From an uncultured Bacilli bacterium (lineage in GTDB: Bacteria; Bacillota_I; Bacilli_A; RF39; UBA660): a stretch of DNA of 64,000 nucleotides. This document shows positions 8,380-16,984 of this stretch, in pieces. How positions within the stretch are numbered: the stretch's first letter is position 1; each line of letters opens with the position of its first letter. The notes beneath the pieces were generated by a model that searched no databases, was not told the DNA's origin, and worked only from the letters and a program-made list of their open reading frames with translations. The stretch spans positions 232,343 through 296,342 of the forward strand of contig CAKOOM010000003.1 in NCBI GenBank assembly GCA_934098395.1, written 5' to 3'. Made by a program: the position numbers and the translations under genes.

Positions 8380-9279
8380 ATGATAGAAGAAATAGATAAA
8401 ACATATCAACGAATAGAAAACAAGATATTAAATCATGAAATATATCAAAACGTAAAAGATTATTCAAAAGCAAAGGAAAAAATAAAAACATATTTAGAAG
8501 TTGGAGAACTACTTAAAAATGTAGATACTAAGTATGGAAAAAATGTAATAAAGGACTATTCTAAAAGATTAACAAATAAATTTGGTAAAAAATATACGCC
8601 ATCATTATTATATAAAATTAAACAATTTTATAATATAATTGAAAAAGTCCCGACATTGTCGGGAAAGTTAACATGGAGTCATTGGTATGAAATGTTATCA
8701 TTTGATGATATAAATAAAATAGAATATTATGTCAATCAATGTGAAGTCTATAATTTAGATGTTAGACAATTAAGAAATAAAATAAAATCTAATGAGTACG
8801 AAAGAATACCAGCTGATGCAAGAAATAAATTGAAAAGTAGGGATGATATAAGAATACTAGACTTTGTTAAAAATCCTATTCGTATTAGAAATAGTAATAA
8901 AAAAGAAATTATATCCGAAAAAATACTGCAAAAGTTAATACTTGAGGACATTCCAACATTTTTAAAAGAATTAGGTAATGGATTCACTTTTATTGATAAC
9001 GAATATAAGATCAAATTATATGATAGATATAATTATATTGATTTACTGCTTTATAATATTAAATACAAGTGTTATGTAGTTGTAGAATTAAAAGTAACTG
9101 AACTTAAGAAGGAACATACTGGTCAGATTATGACTTATATGAATTATATTGATAAAAATATAAAAACTATTGAAGAAAATGATACAGTAGGAATCATTAT
9201 TTGTAAGCAAGACAATGAATATGTAATTAAATATTGCTCTGATGATAGAATAATTGCTAGAGAATATGAACTTGTGTGA
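8380..9279 (+). CDS. DUF1016/YhcG-type PD-(D/E)XK nuclease protein
   Basis: The 299-residue protein has an N-terminal helical DUF1016 domain (about 1-150), including the LTWSHWYEML motif typical of YhcG proteins, and a C-terminal nuclease-like domain (about 165-299). The candidate catalytic residues are Asp221 and the Glu236-x-Lys238 of VELK. It is somewhat shorter than the usual 340-370 residues. Family members are often mobile and have been linked to defence or DNA repair, but the true role is unclear. It starts 12 bases after comEC, behind GAAAGGAG. A perfect inverted repeat (8648-8655 with 8657-8664) lies within the gene. Confidence 0.8.
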   Translation: MIEEIDKTYQRIENKILNHEIYQNVKDYSKAKEKIKTYLEVGELLKNVDTKYGKNVIKDYSKRLTNKFGKKYTPSLLYKIKQFYNIIEKVPTLSGKLTWSHWYEMLSFDDINKIEYYVNQCEVYNLDVRQLRNKIKSNEYERIPADARNKLKSRDDIRILDFVKNPIRIRNSNKKEIISEKILQKLILEDIPTFLKELGNGFTFIDNEYKIKLYDRYNYIDLLLYNIKYKCYVVVELKVTELKKEHTGQIMTYMNYIDKNIKTIEENDTVGIIICKQDNEYVIKYCSDDRIIAREYELV

Positions 9280-9305
9280 TATAATAATTATAGGAGTTGA
9301 TTTAT

Positions 9306-9944
9306 ATGAATTTATACTTATCATCTTATAGAATAGGAAATAATGCAAAGATGTTAAAAGAATGGAATAAGAACAATAAGAAAATATTAGTAATTCCCAA
9401 CGCTCTAGACATGCTTCCTGATGGTGAAAGAAAAACAAACGGTATAATTGATAAATGTAATGATTTGATTGAATTAGGATTTGAATATGAAGTTTTAGAT
9501 TTAAGAAATTATTTTGATAAAAAAGACGAGTTAAGAACTTATTTATCAAATTATAATTCATTTTATGTGTTAGGTGGAAATGTTTTTGTATTAAGACAAG
9601 CTATGAATTTAAGTGGATTTGATAATTACCTAAGAGAAATAAGTAATAATCCAAATTATTTATATGCCGGATTTAGTGCTGGCATATGCGTATTGGCTCA
9701 AGACTTGCATGGAATGCATTTAGTAGATAACGCTAATGAAAATCCATATTCCACTGGAAAAGTAATTTGGGAAGGAGTAGGGTTAATCGACTTTATGCCA
9801 GTTCCTCATTATGACACACCAAATCATCCAGAATCTAATTTAATGTATGATGTAGTAAAATATTTACAAAAAAATAATTTACCATACCAAACTTTAAAAG
9901 ACGGTGAAGTAATTGAAATTAATAGCAAAGTTAAAGCTTTATAG
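9306..9944 (+). CDS. Peptidase E family (S51) serine peptidase
   Basis: Peptidase E-like enzymes cleave dipeptides beginning with Asp, or act on cyanophycin fragments. The nucleophile elbow GFSAG gives Ser124 and PHYD gives His168. The protein is 212 residues, a normal length. The ATG at 9306 has an AGGAG site 9 bases upstream and is preferred to the in-frame TTG at 9297. It follows the DUF1016 gene by 26 bases, so they may be co-transcribed. Substrate specificity is not determinable. Confidence 0.8.
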   Translation: MNLYLSSYRIGNNAKMLKEWNKNNKKILVIPNALDMLPDGERKTNGIIDKCNDLIELGFEYEVLDLRNYFDKKDELRTYLSNYNSFYVLGGNVFVLRQAMNLSGFDNYLREISNNPNYLYAGFSAGICVLAQDLHGMHLVDNANENPYSTGKVIWEGVGLIDFMPVPHYDTPNHPESNLMYDVVKYLQKNNLPYQTLKDGEVIEINSKVKAL

Positions 9945-9980
9945 ATATATAAATAAAGCTTTAATTATGCTTTTTATTTT
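9931..9980 (+). terminator. Rho-independent terminator
   Basis: A perfect 11-bp stem (9931-9941 with 9954-9964) begins inside the end of the peptidase gene and is followed within a few bases by a T-rich tract. Confidence 0.6.
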
Positions 9981-10029
9981 GTAGTTTTTTACAGATTAAT
10001 GATATAATAAAAACACATGAGGTGAGTTA

Positions 10030-10356
10030 ATGGATATTGATTTCGAAGAATATGGACGAATAATATGTGCTGCTTTATTACATGATGAATGTATTTATAT
10101 GTCAAAAAAAGGTCATTATGCAATTTTTCCTATGGAGCCAATTGGAGTGTTAAGAAATGCCATTCAAGGTTTTGTCACTGAGAACGGTTATTTTGTCACT
10201 AGAAATCTAGGGTTATCCATTGCAATATATTTTAATCAAATCGACATTAAGCATCCCCCTATAGATAGTTTGTTAAGTGAAGATTTAAAAAAAGAAAAAT
10301 TAAAAATCTTAAAACGAATTAAAAAGTATTCATATAAAGAAAATAATGTTAATTGA
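10030..10356 (+). CDS. Small protein, possible divergent relative of a widespread ~100-aa family
   Basis: The 108-residue protein starts at an ATG behind a GAGGTGAG site. The ordered pattern ICAA near the start, a central QGFVTENGYFVTRN segment, a following hydrophobic QI turn and a late LLSEDL resembles small conserved proteins often found beside phage or plasmid genes. The His-rich middle of that family is missing here. This is a weak match from memory and no function is known. Confidence 0.45.
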   Translation: MDIDFEEYGRIICAALLHDECIYMSKKGHYAIFPMEPIGVLRNAIQGFVTENGYFVTRNLGLSIAIYFNQIDIKHPPIDSLLSEDLKKEKLKILKRIKKYSYKENNVN

Positions 10357-10461
10357 AGTGTATAATGAAATGTACCTTTGTCATAATTAATAAAATTAAA
10401 ATCAATTGTTAATTATAAAAAAGTATTATAATCGTTAACAAATTATATGGAGGAAAATAAT

Positions 10462-11220
10462 ATGCAAGAACTAGAAAATACCCCACAAAAATCAATCACA
10501 AACAACAATCAATTATTACCATGGATAAAAGAAGTCATATTAAAATATTGCCCCTTAGTCGAAGATAGATTAGATTTATTAGGAAACGCCAAAGCACCAG
10601 AACTTGATATCAATATCTATTTCGAAGAATTGGGTTGTTATATTTATTTTATGTACGGTACATCAGCATACAAAACCAATTTATGCGATAAAACTAGTAC
10701 AAATATTTTTATCAGTTTAGATGAGTTAATTGATTTAATCGGATTTTTAGTAAGCGATCATGAGATAATATCATTTATTGACTTTAAAAAAATAAATGAA
10801 TACAATTTAGAAAATACTAATGAATTGTTAATGATTTTTTCTATCAATTGGTCTGATAAAGCCATAAAAGGTCTTTCTGTCGGAGATATTGAATTAAAAA
10901 TTAATTTTGGTAAAAATGATACATTAATCAAAGAATATGTATCTACTATTTTAAACAAATATAAAACTCAATTAGAACAAACCAAAACATTCAAAAAAAT
11001 GAAAAGTAAATATATCGAACAATTAAAGGAATTATATTTTAAATCATTAACAAAAGATGAAATGATAAACTACATTATTGAAATGAATACTGAAGATATA
11101 AGAACACTTTTGTTAAATATAGACAATGATACTTTCACAAATTATTATGTTATAAACAATAAAAGTACACCATCGTCAACCTATAAAAAGCAATTAAAAG
11201 AAGTCAAAAAAAATAAATAA
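10462..11220 (+). CDS. Soluble protein of unknown function
   Basis: The 252-residue protein starts at the second ATG (10462). The first ATG at 10447 is part of the GGAGGA ribosome site. It has no signal peptide or membrane segment. The middle alternates strands and helices, the C-terminal third is lysine-rich and helical, and it ends in a basic tail. No motif is recognised. A possible small RNA and the spoIIGA promoter lie just downstream. Confidence 0.6.
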   Translation: MQELENTPQKSITNNNQLLPWIKEVILKYCPLVEDRLDLLGNAKAPELDINIYFEELGCYIYFMYGTSAYKTNLCDKTSTNIFISLDELIDLIGFLVSDHEIISFIDFKKINEYNLENTNELLMIFSINWSDKAIKGLSVGDIELKINFGKNDTLIKEYVSTILNKYKTQLEQTKTFKKMKSKYIEQLKELYFKSLTKDEMINYIIEMNTEDIRTLLLNIDNDTFTNYYVINNKSTPSSTYKKQLKEVKKNK

Positions 11221-11276
11221 AAAAACACATAAAATAGTAAATTTTTCCAAGTTTGGTACATAATATATACTGTGCC

Positions 11277-11345
11277 GTGAGTTCGCAAGACTTGCGTTTA
11301 TATAGATAAAGAATTGTTAGAAAATTAAATATAACAATTCTTTTT
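11277..11345 (+). ncRNA. Possible small RNA ending at a terminator
   Basis: A weak promoter (TTTCCA 11244-11249, 16 bases, TATACT 11266-11271) precedes a GC-richer stretch with the short hairpin CGCAAG/CTTGCG. A strong terminator closes it: an 11-bp stem (11309-11319 with 11332-11342) followed by T residues. No reading frame is present. It could instead be the end of the upstream transcript. Confidence 0.35.
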
Positions 11346-11347
11346 TT
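11309..11347 (+). terminator. Strong Rho-independent terminator upstream of spoIIGA
   Basis: An 11-bp perfect stem followed by a run of T. The T run merges into the TTGACA element of the next promoter. Confidence 0.8.
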
Positions 11348-11378
11348 GACATAAATTTATAACTGCCTATTTTATAAT
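11345..11378 (+). promoter_or_regulatory. spoIIG-like promoter with long spacer and partial Spo0A box
   Basis: TTGACA (11346-11351) and TATAAT (11373-11378) are 21 bases apart. The known spoIIG promoter of Bacillus has a similarly long spacer and needs Spo0A. TTTGACATA (11345-11353) matches the reverse 0A box TTCGACAAA at 7 of 9 positions. Confidence 0.5.
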
Positions 11379-11394
11379 TAATTAGGTGATTATT

Positions 11395-12156
11395 ATGGTA
11401 TATGTAGATCTCCTTGTAATTGAAGATTTAATTATGAATTATTGTGTCTTAATAGGAACTGGTTTAATTCTAAATCGAATAACTCATTTAAAGAAAGTAT
11501 TTTTATCCGCTGTAATCGGATGCATTCCATTAACAATATTATTTTTAAACTTACCCAAAGTATACTCATCATTCATATCATTAATCTTCTCAGTTATAAT
11601 GTCTTTAATTACTTTTGGCTATAAAGATATAAAATATACCACCAGAAATATCATTTATATTTATCTCATCAGTATCTTTCTTGCCGGATCATTAAGTTTT
11701 ATTAATATTAATTTTCTTCCGCATATTAAAAGTTATTTATTAAACGTAATTATCTTAATTATTACTTCACCAATAATAACATATATCTATATTAAAAGTT
11801 TAAAAGAAATTAAAACAAATTATTCTAATTACTATCAAATAGACATATACTTAAAAGGAAAAAATAAAATAACCGTAAATTCATATCTAGATACTGGAAC
11901 TATTCTAAATGATCCATATACTAAAAAGCCAATAATTATTTTAAAAAATTCCTTCGTAGATATTTCAAACGAAAGAATACTCTACGTACCATATAATACT
12001 ATTAATGGTAGTGGCTTATTAAAATGTATAAAACCTGAAAAAATATATATTCATAAAGTAGGGTGGAGATATAAATTATTAATTGGATTAATCGAAGATA
12101 TTGGTATTGAGGGAGCAGATTGTATTTTAAATAAAGAATTACTAGAAAGGATATAA
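11395..12156 (+). CDS. spoIIGA: SpoIIGA, sporulation aspartic protease for pro-sigma-E
   Basis: This membrane protease in the mother cell removes the pro-sequence of sigma-E after a signal from the forespore. The ATG at 11395 has a TAGGTGA site. The 253-residue protein has about five membrane segments (about 3-135) and a C-terminal aspartic protease-like domain with the DTG motif at residues 166-168. It lies 3 bases ahead of sigE, the classical spoIIG arrangement. It is slightly shorter than the Bacillus protein (about 309 residues). Confidence 0.92.
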   Translation: MVYVDLLVIEDLIMNYCVLIGTGLILNRITHLKKVFLSAVIGCIPLTILFLNLPKVYSSFISLIFSVIMSLITFGYKDIKYTTRNIIYIYLISIFLAGSLSFININFLPHIKSYLLNVIILIITSPIITYIYIKSLKEIKTNYSNYYQIDIYLKGKNKITVNSYLDTGTILNDPYTKKPIIILKNSFVDISNERILYVPYNTINGSGLLKCIKPEKIYIHKVGWRYKLLIGLIEDIGIEGADCILNKELLERI

Positions 12157-12159
12157 AAA

Positions 12160-12843
12160 ATGATTAAAAAATTATTACAAAAAATATTAAAAAAATATCA
12201 ACAAATACTATTCGTTGGAAGCACAGACATTCTACCAGAACCTCTATCTAAAGAAGAAGAAATCAAATATGTCGAATTATCTATGAAAAATAATCAAGAT
12301 GCTAAAAATAAACTTATCGAACATAATTTAAGACTTGTCGTATTTCTTGCCAAAAAGTATGATAATACCAAGACTGATCTTGAAGATCTCGTATCAATTG
12401 GAACTATCGGTCTAATCAAAGCCGTTAATACCTATAAATTAGACAAAAATATTAAATTAGCTACATACGCATCTAGATGTATTGATAATGAAATTCTTAT
12501 GCATTTAAGAAAGATAAAACGTAAAAAAACCGAAATTAGTTTTGAGGACAGTTTAAGTTATGATGCTGACGGAAATGAATTACATCTCGAAGATGTTCTA
12601 GGTACCGAAAAAGATATTGTTACAAAAGGTTTAGACGAAGAATTAGATAAAAGCATTATGATGGAAGAAATAGAAAAATTACCACCTAGAGATAAAGAAA
12701 TAATTGAATTAAGATATGGTTTAAATAAGAGAAAAGAAATGACTCAAAAAGATGTAGCTAAACTATTAGGAATAAGTCAGTCTTATATCTCTCGTATTGA
12801 AAAAAAAGTAATTAAAAAACTAAAAAATGTTATAAAAAATTAA
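12160..12843 (+). CDS. sigE: Sporulation sigma factor sigma-E precursor
   Basis: An early mother-cell sigma factor. The 227-residue protein begins with a basic, hydrophobic pro-sequence (about 1-20) before the conserved LPEPLSKEEE segment. Region 2 (NLRLVVFLAKKY, DLEDLVSIGTIGL) and region 4 with a helix-turn-helix (about 195-222) are intact. Its position directly after spoIIGA supports sigma-E over sigma-K. A terminator follows at once. Confidence 0.92.
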   Translation: MIKKLLQKILKKYQQILFVGSTDILPEPLSKEEEIKYVELSMKNNQDAKNKLIEHNLRLVVFLAKKYDNTKTDLEDLVSIGTIGLIKAVNTYKLDKNIKLATYASRCIDNEILMHLRKIKRKKTEISFEDSLSYDADGNELHLEDVLGTEKDIVTKGLDEELDKSIMMEEIEKLPPRDKEIIELRYGLNKRKEMTQKDVAKLLGISQSYISRIEKKVIKKLKNVIKN

Positions 12844-12845
12844 AA

Positions 12846-12872
12846 ACCAAGGATAAAATCCTTGATTTTTTA
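12846..12872 (+). terminator. Rho-independent terminator after sigE
   Basis: A 7-bp stem (12848-12854 with 12858-12864), a 3-base loop and a T run. Confidence 0.8.
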
Positions 12873-12895
12873 ATCTAACTAATTATTTTGATTAC

Positions 12896-13870
12896 CTAGT
12901 TTTTTAAATACTTATCAATTTGTAAAATATCACCATCATTATAAATAATATCATATAAAATTTCAACAATCTTCATTTTATAGTTTTTCTCATTAAACAA
13001 TGAATATATTGACTTTAAAGTATATAGTCCTTCAATTGTCGTAGTATTTTTATATTTATCAATCTTATCTTTTTTATCACCTCGACCATACATAAGTCCT
13101 AAAGTATAATTTCTACTATTTAAAGAATTACAAGTTAAAAGTAAATCACCAATTCCAGCATATGTTTTAACCGTATCTTCACATCCTGAAAAATTACTTA
13201 GCATTTTTTCAAGACCACATAAAATCTTAGTCATAAACATACTTTTTGTGGAGTCCGTATAGTTCATTCCATCAATCATTCCACTAGCAATAGCTATAAC
13301 ATTTTTTATAGCCCCACACATCTCAACTCCCATAACATCACTTGTCGTATCAATTCTTAATAATTCATTTTCTAAGGCCTTTTTAACTAACTTCCTACCT
13401 TTTAAACTAAAAGAAGCCACTGTAAGACCCATTGGTTGATCTTTTATCATATCTACTGCAAAAGTCCCACCAGAAATAACAACCGTTTTTCTTGTTTTAA
13501 TATATTTTCTAACTATATCATACGCAAATTCGTTGCTACCTTGCATTATTCCCTTGCAGGCTATACAAATAATTTGCTTCTTTTTATTATAATACTTAGC
13601 CACTTCTTTAATCGTATCATCAGCAAACTTAATTGGTGTTGCCAAAACAATTAACTCACTATCTTTAACTGCCTCTTCCATACTCATAGTTATCCTTATA
13701 TCATCTTGAATTTTATAGTCAGGTAGAACTATTTTGTTACATCTATCATGCTTAATCATTTCATATTCCTCTTTAATTTTAGTCCATAATGTAACTTCAC
13801 ATTTATTTCTATGGAATGCAAGAGAAAGAGCCAATCCATATGCTCCAGTACCTAATATACTAACCTTCAT
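12896..13870 (-). CDS. gpsA: NAD(P)-dependent glycerol-3-phosphate dehydrogenase
   Basis: Makes sn-glycerol 3-phosphate from dihydroxyacetone phosphate for phospholipid synthesis, in the cytosol. The 324-residue protein has an N-terminal Rossmann motif GTGAYG (residues 7-12), the VLATPIKF segment, the catalytic-site region GAIKNVIAIASGMIDG and the C-terminal GDLLLTC motif. Length and motifs are typical. Its start overlaps the end of the upstream DUF192 gene by 11 bases, so the two form an operon read leftward. Confidence 0.93.
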   Translation of the reverse strand: MKVSILGTGAYGLALSLAFHRNKCEVTLWTKIKEEYEMIKHDRCNKIVLPDYKIQDDIRITMSMEEAVKDSELIVLATPIKFADDTIKEVAKYYNKKKQIICIACKGIMQGSNEFAYDIVRKYIKTRKTVVISGGTFAVDMIKDQPMGLTVASFSLKGRKLVKKALENELLRIDTTSDVMGVEMCGAIKNVIAIASGMIDGMNYTDSTKSMFMTKILCGLEKMLSNFSGCEDTVKTYAGIGDLLLTCNSLNSRNYTLGLMYGRGDKKDKIDKYKNTTTIEGLYTLKSIYSLFNEKNYKMKIVEILYDIIYNDGDILQIDKYLKN

Positions 13871-14183
13871 TCTTAATCACAATCCTTTCCCCAATTTCAA
13901 ATGAATAATAATTAACAGGTAATTCAATCACAGCATAAACTTTTCTCTTTGGTAATATAACTCTGTTTTTTCCTAAATCTTTATAATAATAAATTATCTT
14001 AAAATCTCTATCACACATCAAAACATCAATATTTTCTTTCATAAAAAAAGTATGAATACTGTTACAATGCCTAAACAAAAGTCCTCTCTCAATATTTTTT
14101 TTAAACATATTCCCCACAAATCTACTAAAAAAAGTCTTACAATCAACTATTTCAATCTCTTTGTTATTACAAATTAACTTCAC
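13860..14183 (-). CDS. DUF192 family protein
   Basis: This 107-residue protein begins with GTG at 14183, behind AGGTGA. It shows the family order: ERGLLFR near residue 33, FFMKENIDVLMCD in the middle (usual form FWMKNT...LDI) and a late VIELPVNYYSF...GERI segment. There is no signal peptide, unlike many members. Function is unknown. It overlaps gpsA by 11 bases. Confidence 0.75.
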   Translation of the reverse strand: MKLICNNKEIEIVDCKTFFSRFVGNMFKKNIERGLLFRHCNSIHTFFMKENIDVLMCDRDFKIIYYYKDLGKNRVILPKRKVYAVIELPVNYYSFEIGERIVIKNEG

Positions 14184-14287
14184 TATTATTCACCTAATAT
14201 AATTATATCAAAAAAAAATTATAATTCAATAAATTGTAGTCAAAAAAAATAATCTATGATATACTATTATCAGGATAAGGTGATAAC

Positions 14288-15979
14288 ATGGATCGCAGAA
14301 AAAAGAAGAAAAAAAGGAAGTTAAAAGTAGGAAGAATAATAATTGCTCTTATATTATTAGTAGCAATAATTTTTGTTTTAATTAAAGGAATTAGTTTTAC
14401 TAAAGATAAATTAATTGTAAAAGAATATTATTTATCATCAGACACTAATTCTATACCAATATACAGTTATGATAAAGAGCAAAATACCATGAACGAAACA
14501 AAAAAAATACCTCGTGGTACTAAAGTTAAATCAAGCCAAGATTCAATTAATATAAATGATATTTCATATAAAGAAGTATCTCTAAAAGATGAAAAATTTT
14601 ATGTTAATGATATTAATCTAACCGAAGATAAAGATAAAGTAGTAACTGAAACAAAAAAATATGTTAGAACATCAGTAACTGTATATAAAAATGAAACAGA
14701 TTCAAAAATATCATCGTTTATAAAAAAAGGCAATGAAATAGATATTACTGGTTATGATAAATTAGATGATGATGGAAATGTTGAAATGTATAAAATTAAA
14801 AAAGATGACATTGAGGGATGGGTATATTCAAAATATCTCGTGGATACTAAAGAATTAGCTGAACAAAACTATAATGAATCTAATACCTATGATACTCATA
14901 AAGATCGAAAATATTATAGAGAATTGTATGGTGGAAAAGCTTCAACTCTCGATTATTATCCATACGAAAAAGTAGAATTTGATAATAATCCCCTAATGAA
15001 AAAAGCTAAAGCTATGTACTTAAATGCTGGTAAAAATGTTATAGCTGATATTGATAGTTACATAAAAGTAGCTACATCCAGTGGTGTAAATGCCATTGTC
15101 GTAGACTTAAAAGATGGCGCTTTAGCATATCCTATGGAAGTAGCCAAAGAGTATTCAAAAAAAGCGTATGAAAGTGCTATAAACAGTTATGATGATTATA
15201 AAAAAGCTATTGATAAAATAAAATCATCAGACATCTATGTAATTGGTAGAATAGTAGTATTTAATGATCCCCACTATGGAGCAGACCATCCAGAAGATTG
15301 TATCAAATCTCCTGTATCACAAAGACTATGGCCATCAGCTTACAGTAGGGGAGCATGGGAATATAATGTAGAATTAGCTAAACAAGCAATTAAAGATATG
15401 GGATTCAATGAGATTCAATTTGATTATGTTCGTTTCCCTGAAGATGCATATAATATGTCACAAAGTAATGGAACAGACTTCAAAAACAAATACAATGAAG
15501 AAAAAGCTGAAGCCGTTCAAAACTTCTTATTATATGCAACCGATCAAATTCACAAAGAAAATGTCTATCTATCCGTAGATGTATTTGGTGAGTGTTCCAG
15601 TACTTATGTAACTTCATACGGTCAATACTGGCCAGCTATTTCAAACATTGTTGATGCTATAAGTTCAATGCCATATACCGATCACTTTGGCAGAAATGTT
15701 GATACTTGGACTAATGCTTATCAAACTGTAAACAACTGGGCTAAAACAGCTGTTGCTAGACAAAAAGAAATTCCAACCCCTGCTATAGCTAGAACTTGGA
15801 TTACAGCATACGACACACCTTACTGGAAACCAACTGTCATATATGATGCCACTAAAATATCAGACCAAGCCAAAGCTCTTGTCGATGCTGGTTTAGATGG
15901 TGGATTTATTACTTGGAATTCTGCATCTAGTTTAGCCAAATATCAACAAATAAAAGGAGCCTTTTCTAAAGACTATTAA
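14288..15979 (+). CDS. DUF4015 putative glycoside hydrolase with SH3-like region
   Basis: The 563-residue protein has a very basic start, one membrane anchor (about 16-35), an SH3-like region (about 115-185, ending EGWVYSKYL) and a C-terminal TIM-barrel-like DUF4015 domain (about 225-560). Conserved acidic motifs include VVDLKDG and EIQFDYVRFPED, which could hold catalytic residues. It probably acts on the outside of the membrane on cell-wall or envelope glycans, though its substrate is unknown. The start has an AAGGTGATAAC site. yutD follows after 15 bases. Confidence 0.85.
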   Translation: MDRRKKKKKRKLKVGRIIIALILLVAIIFVLIKGISFTKDKLIVKEYYLSSDTNSIPIYSYDKEQNTMNETKKIPRGTKVKSSQDSININDISYKEVSLKDEKFYVNDINLTEDKDKVVTETKKYVRTSVTVYKNETDSKISSFIKKGNEIDITGYDKLDDDGNVEMYKIKKDDIEGWVYSKYLVDTKELAEQNYNESNTYDTHKDRKYYRELYGGKASTLDYYPYEKVEFDNNPLMKKAKAMYLNAGKNVIADIDSYIKVATSSGVNAIVVDLKDGALAYPMEVAKEYSKKAYESAINSYDDYKKAIDKIKSSDIYVIGRIVVFNDPHYGADHPEDCIKSPVSQRLWPSAYSRGAWEYNVELAKQAIKDMGFNEIQFDYVRFPEDAYNMSQSNGTDFKNKYNEEKAEAVQNFLLYATDQIHKENVYLSVDVFGECSSTYVTSYGQYWPAISNIVDAISSMPYTDHFGRNVDTWTNAYQTVNNWAKTAVARQKEIPTPAIARTWITAYDTPYWKPTVIYDATKISDQAKALVDAGLDGGFITWNSASSLAKYQQIKGAFSKDY

Positions 15980-15994
15980 TATAAGGAGAAAAAC

Positions 15995-16270
15995 ATGGAA
16001 ATAGAAGTAAATAATACAAAATATGAATTAATAAAAGATTATAAAGAAGCATTTGATAAAGAAGAATTTCTTGAAAAATGCACGGATTATTTTTATGATT
16101 ATGATTATGTCGTTGGAGACATCGCTTATGGTAAATTAAGACTAAAAGGATTTTATGATGAAAAATCTAAAAAAGTAAATAAAATAAATAATTTTAAAAA
16201 TTTAGATAAGTATCTAAAAGATTATTGTGCCAAAGATTGTAAATATTTCATTGTCAAAAAAATCAAATAA
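15995..16270 (+). CDS. yutD: YutD family protein
   Basis: This 91-residue cytosolic protein shows the family features: YELIKDYKEAFD near the start and DYVVGDIAYGKLRLKGF in the middle. It has an AAGGAG site and probably belongs to the transcript of the upstream DUF4015 gene. The biochemical function of YutD is not established. A CAKDCK cysteine pair near the end is notable. Confidence 0.8.
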   Translation: MEIEVNNTKYELIKDYKEAFDKEEFLEKCTDYFYDYDYVVGDIAYGKLRLKGFYDEKSKKVNKINNFKNLDKYLKDYCAKDCKYFIVKKIK

Positions 16271-16339
16271 TCTAAAAAAATTATTGTCAAAAATTATTTA
16301 ATATGATAATATTTAATTATAAGATAAGGAGGAATAAAC

Positions 16340-16966
16340 TTGGATAAGAAAAAATTTATAGGAACAATTGTTGGAGTAATCTTCTTCGTAGCTTTAATCG
16401 CAGGTGCAACATTTGCTTGGTTAACATTTAATGCAAGTGTAACTAATGGTAATTATGCTGGTTCAACATTAAACTTCACATACAATTACACAACTGGTAA
16501 TGCCGTAAGTTCAATAAGCATTCTTACTGCAACACCGGCAAGAAATGCCATTGCTGATAAAGCCGGCTATATCGCGCTAACTGCATCAAAACCAGCTGGA
16601 ACAGCTAAAGCTAGTAAGTTTGATTTGATTTTGAAAAAGACTACAAACGGAATTGGCGACAGCAATGTAGTTAAATATGCTGTATGTAAGTCTGCAACAG
16701 CAACTGACTGTAATAATTCTGCATCAACCGCAATTCCAGCAGCCACAAATACTACTTGGGTAGCGCTAGGTACTATATCAACAGGTACTACTGATCAAAC
16801 ACTATATAGCGATACAACATCATTTGCTGCTGAGGGTGCTGCAACAGCCAATTATTATGTGTATTTTTGGGTTAATGGTGATGCAATAACAACAGCAAAT
16901 CAAAACAATGTTGTTGGAAAAAGCTTTGCTGGATACATTTATGCAACATCAGAGCAAACTGATTAG
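16340..16966 (+). CDS. Exported protein with SipW/TasA-type signal sequence
   Basis: The 208-residue protein starts with TTG at 16340, placed well behind AAGGAGGA. A basic start and hydrophobic stretch (about 6-27) end in AGATFAW, the pattern seen in proteins processed by SipW-like signal peptidases (TasA, camelysin). The mature part is Ala/Thr/Ser/Gly-rich and probably beta-sandwich, ending in a segment like YYVYFWVNGDAI. It resembles neighbouring small exported proteins. A fibre or matrix role is inferred from TasA, not shown. Confidence 0.7.
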   Translation: MDKKKFIGTIVGVIFFVALIAGATFAWLTFNASVTNGNYAGSTLNFTYNYTTGNAVSSISILTATPARNAIADKAGYIALTASKPAGTAKASKFDLILKKTTNGIGDSNVVKYAVCKSATATDCNNSASTAIPAATNTTWVALGTISTGTTDQTLYSDTTSFAAEGAATANYYVYFWVNGDAITTANQNNVVGKSFAGYIYATSEQTD

Positions 16967-16984
16967 AAAATATAAGGAGGAAAT

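Noticed and set aside
8648..8664. Perfect 8-bp inverted repeat inside the DUF1016 gene
   Set aside because: It encodes the PTLSGKL segment that is common in this family, so protein sequence alone can explain it. It is not followed by a T run.
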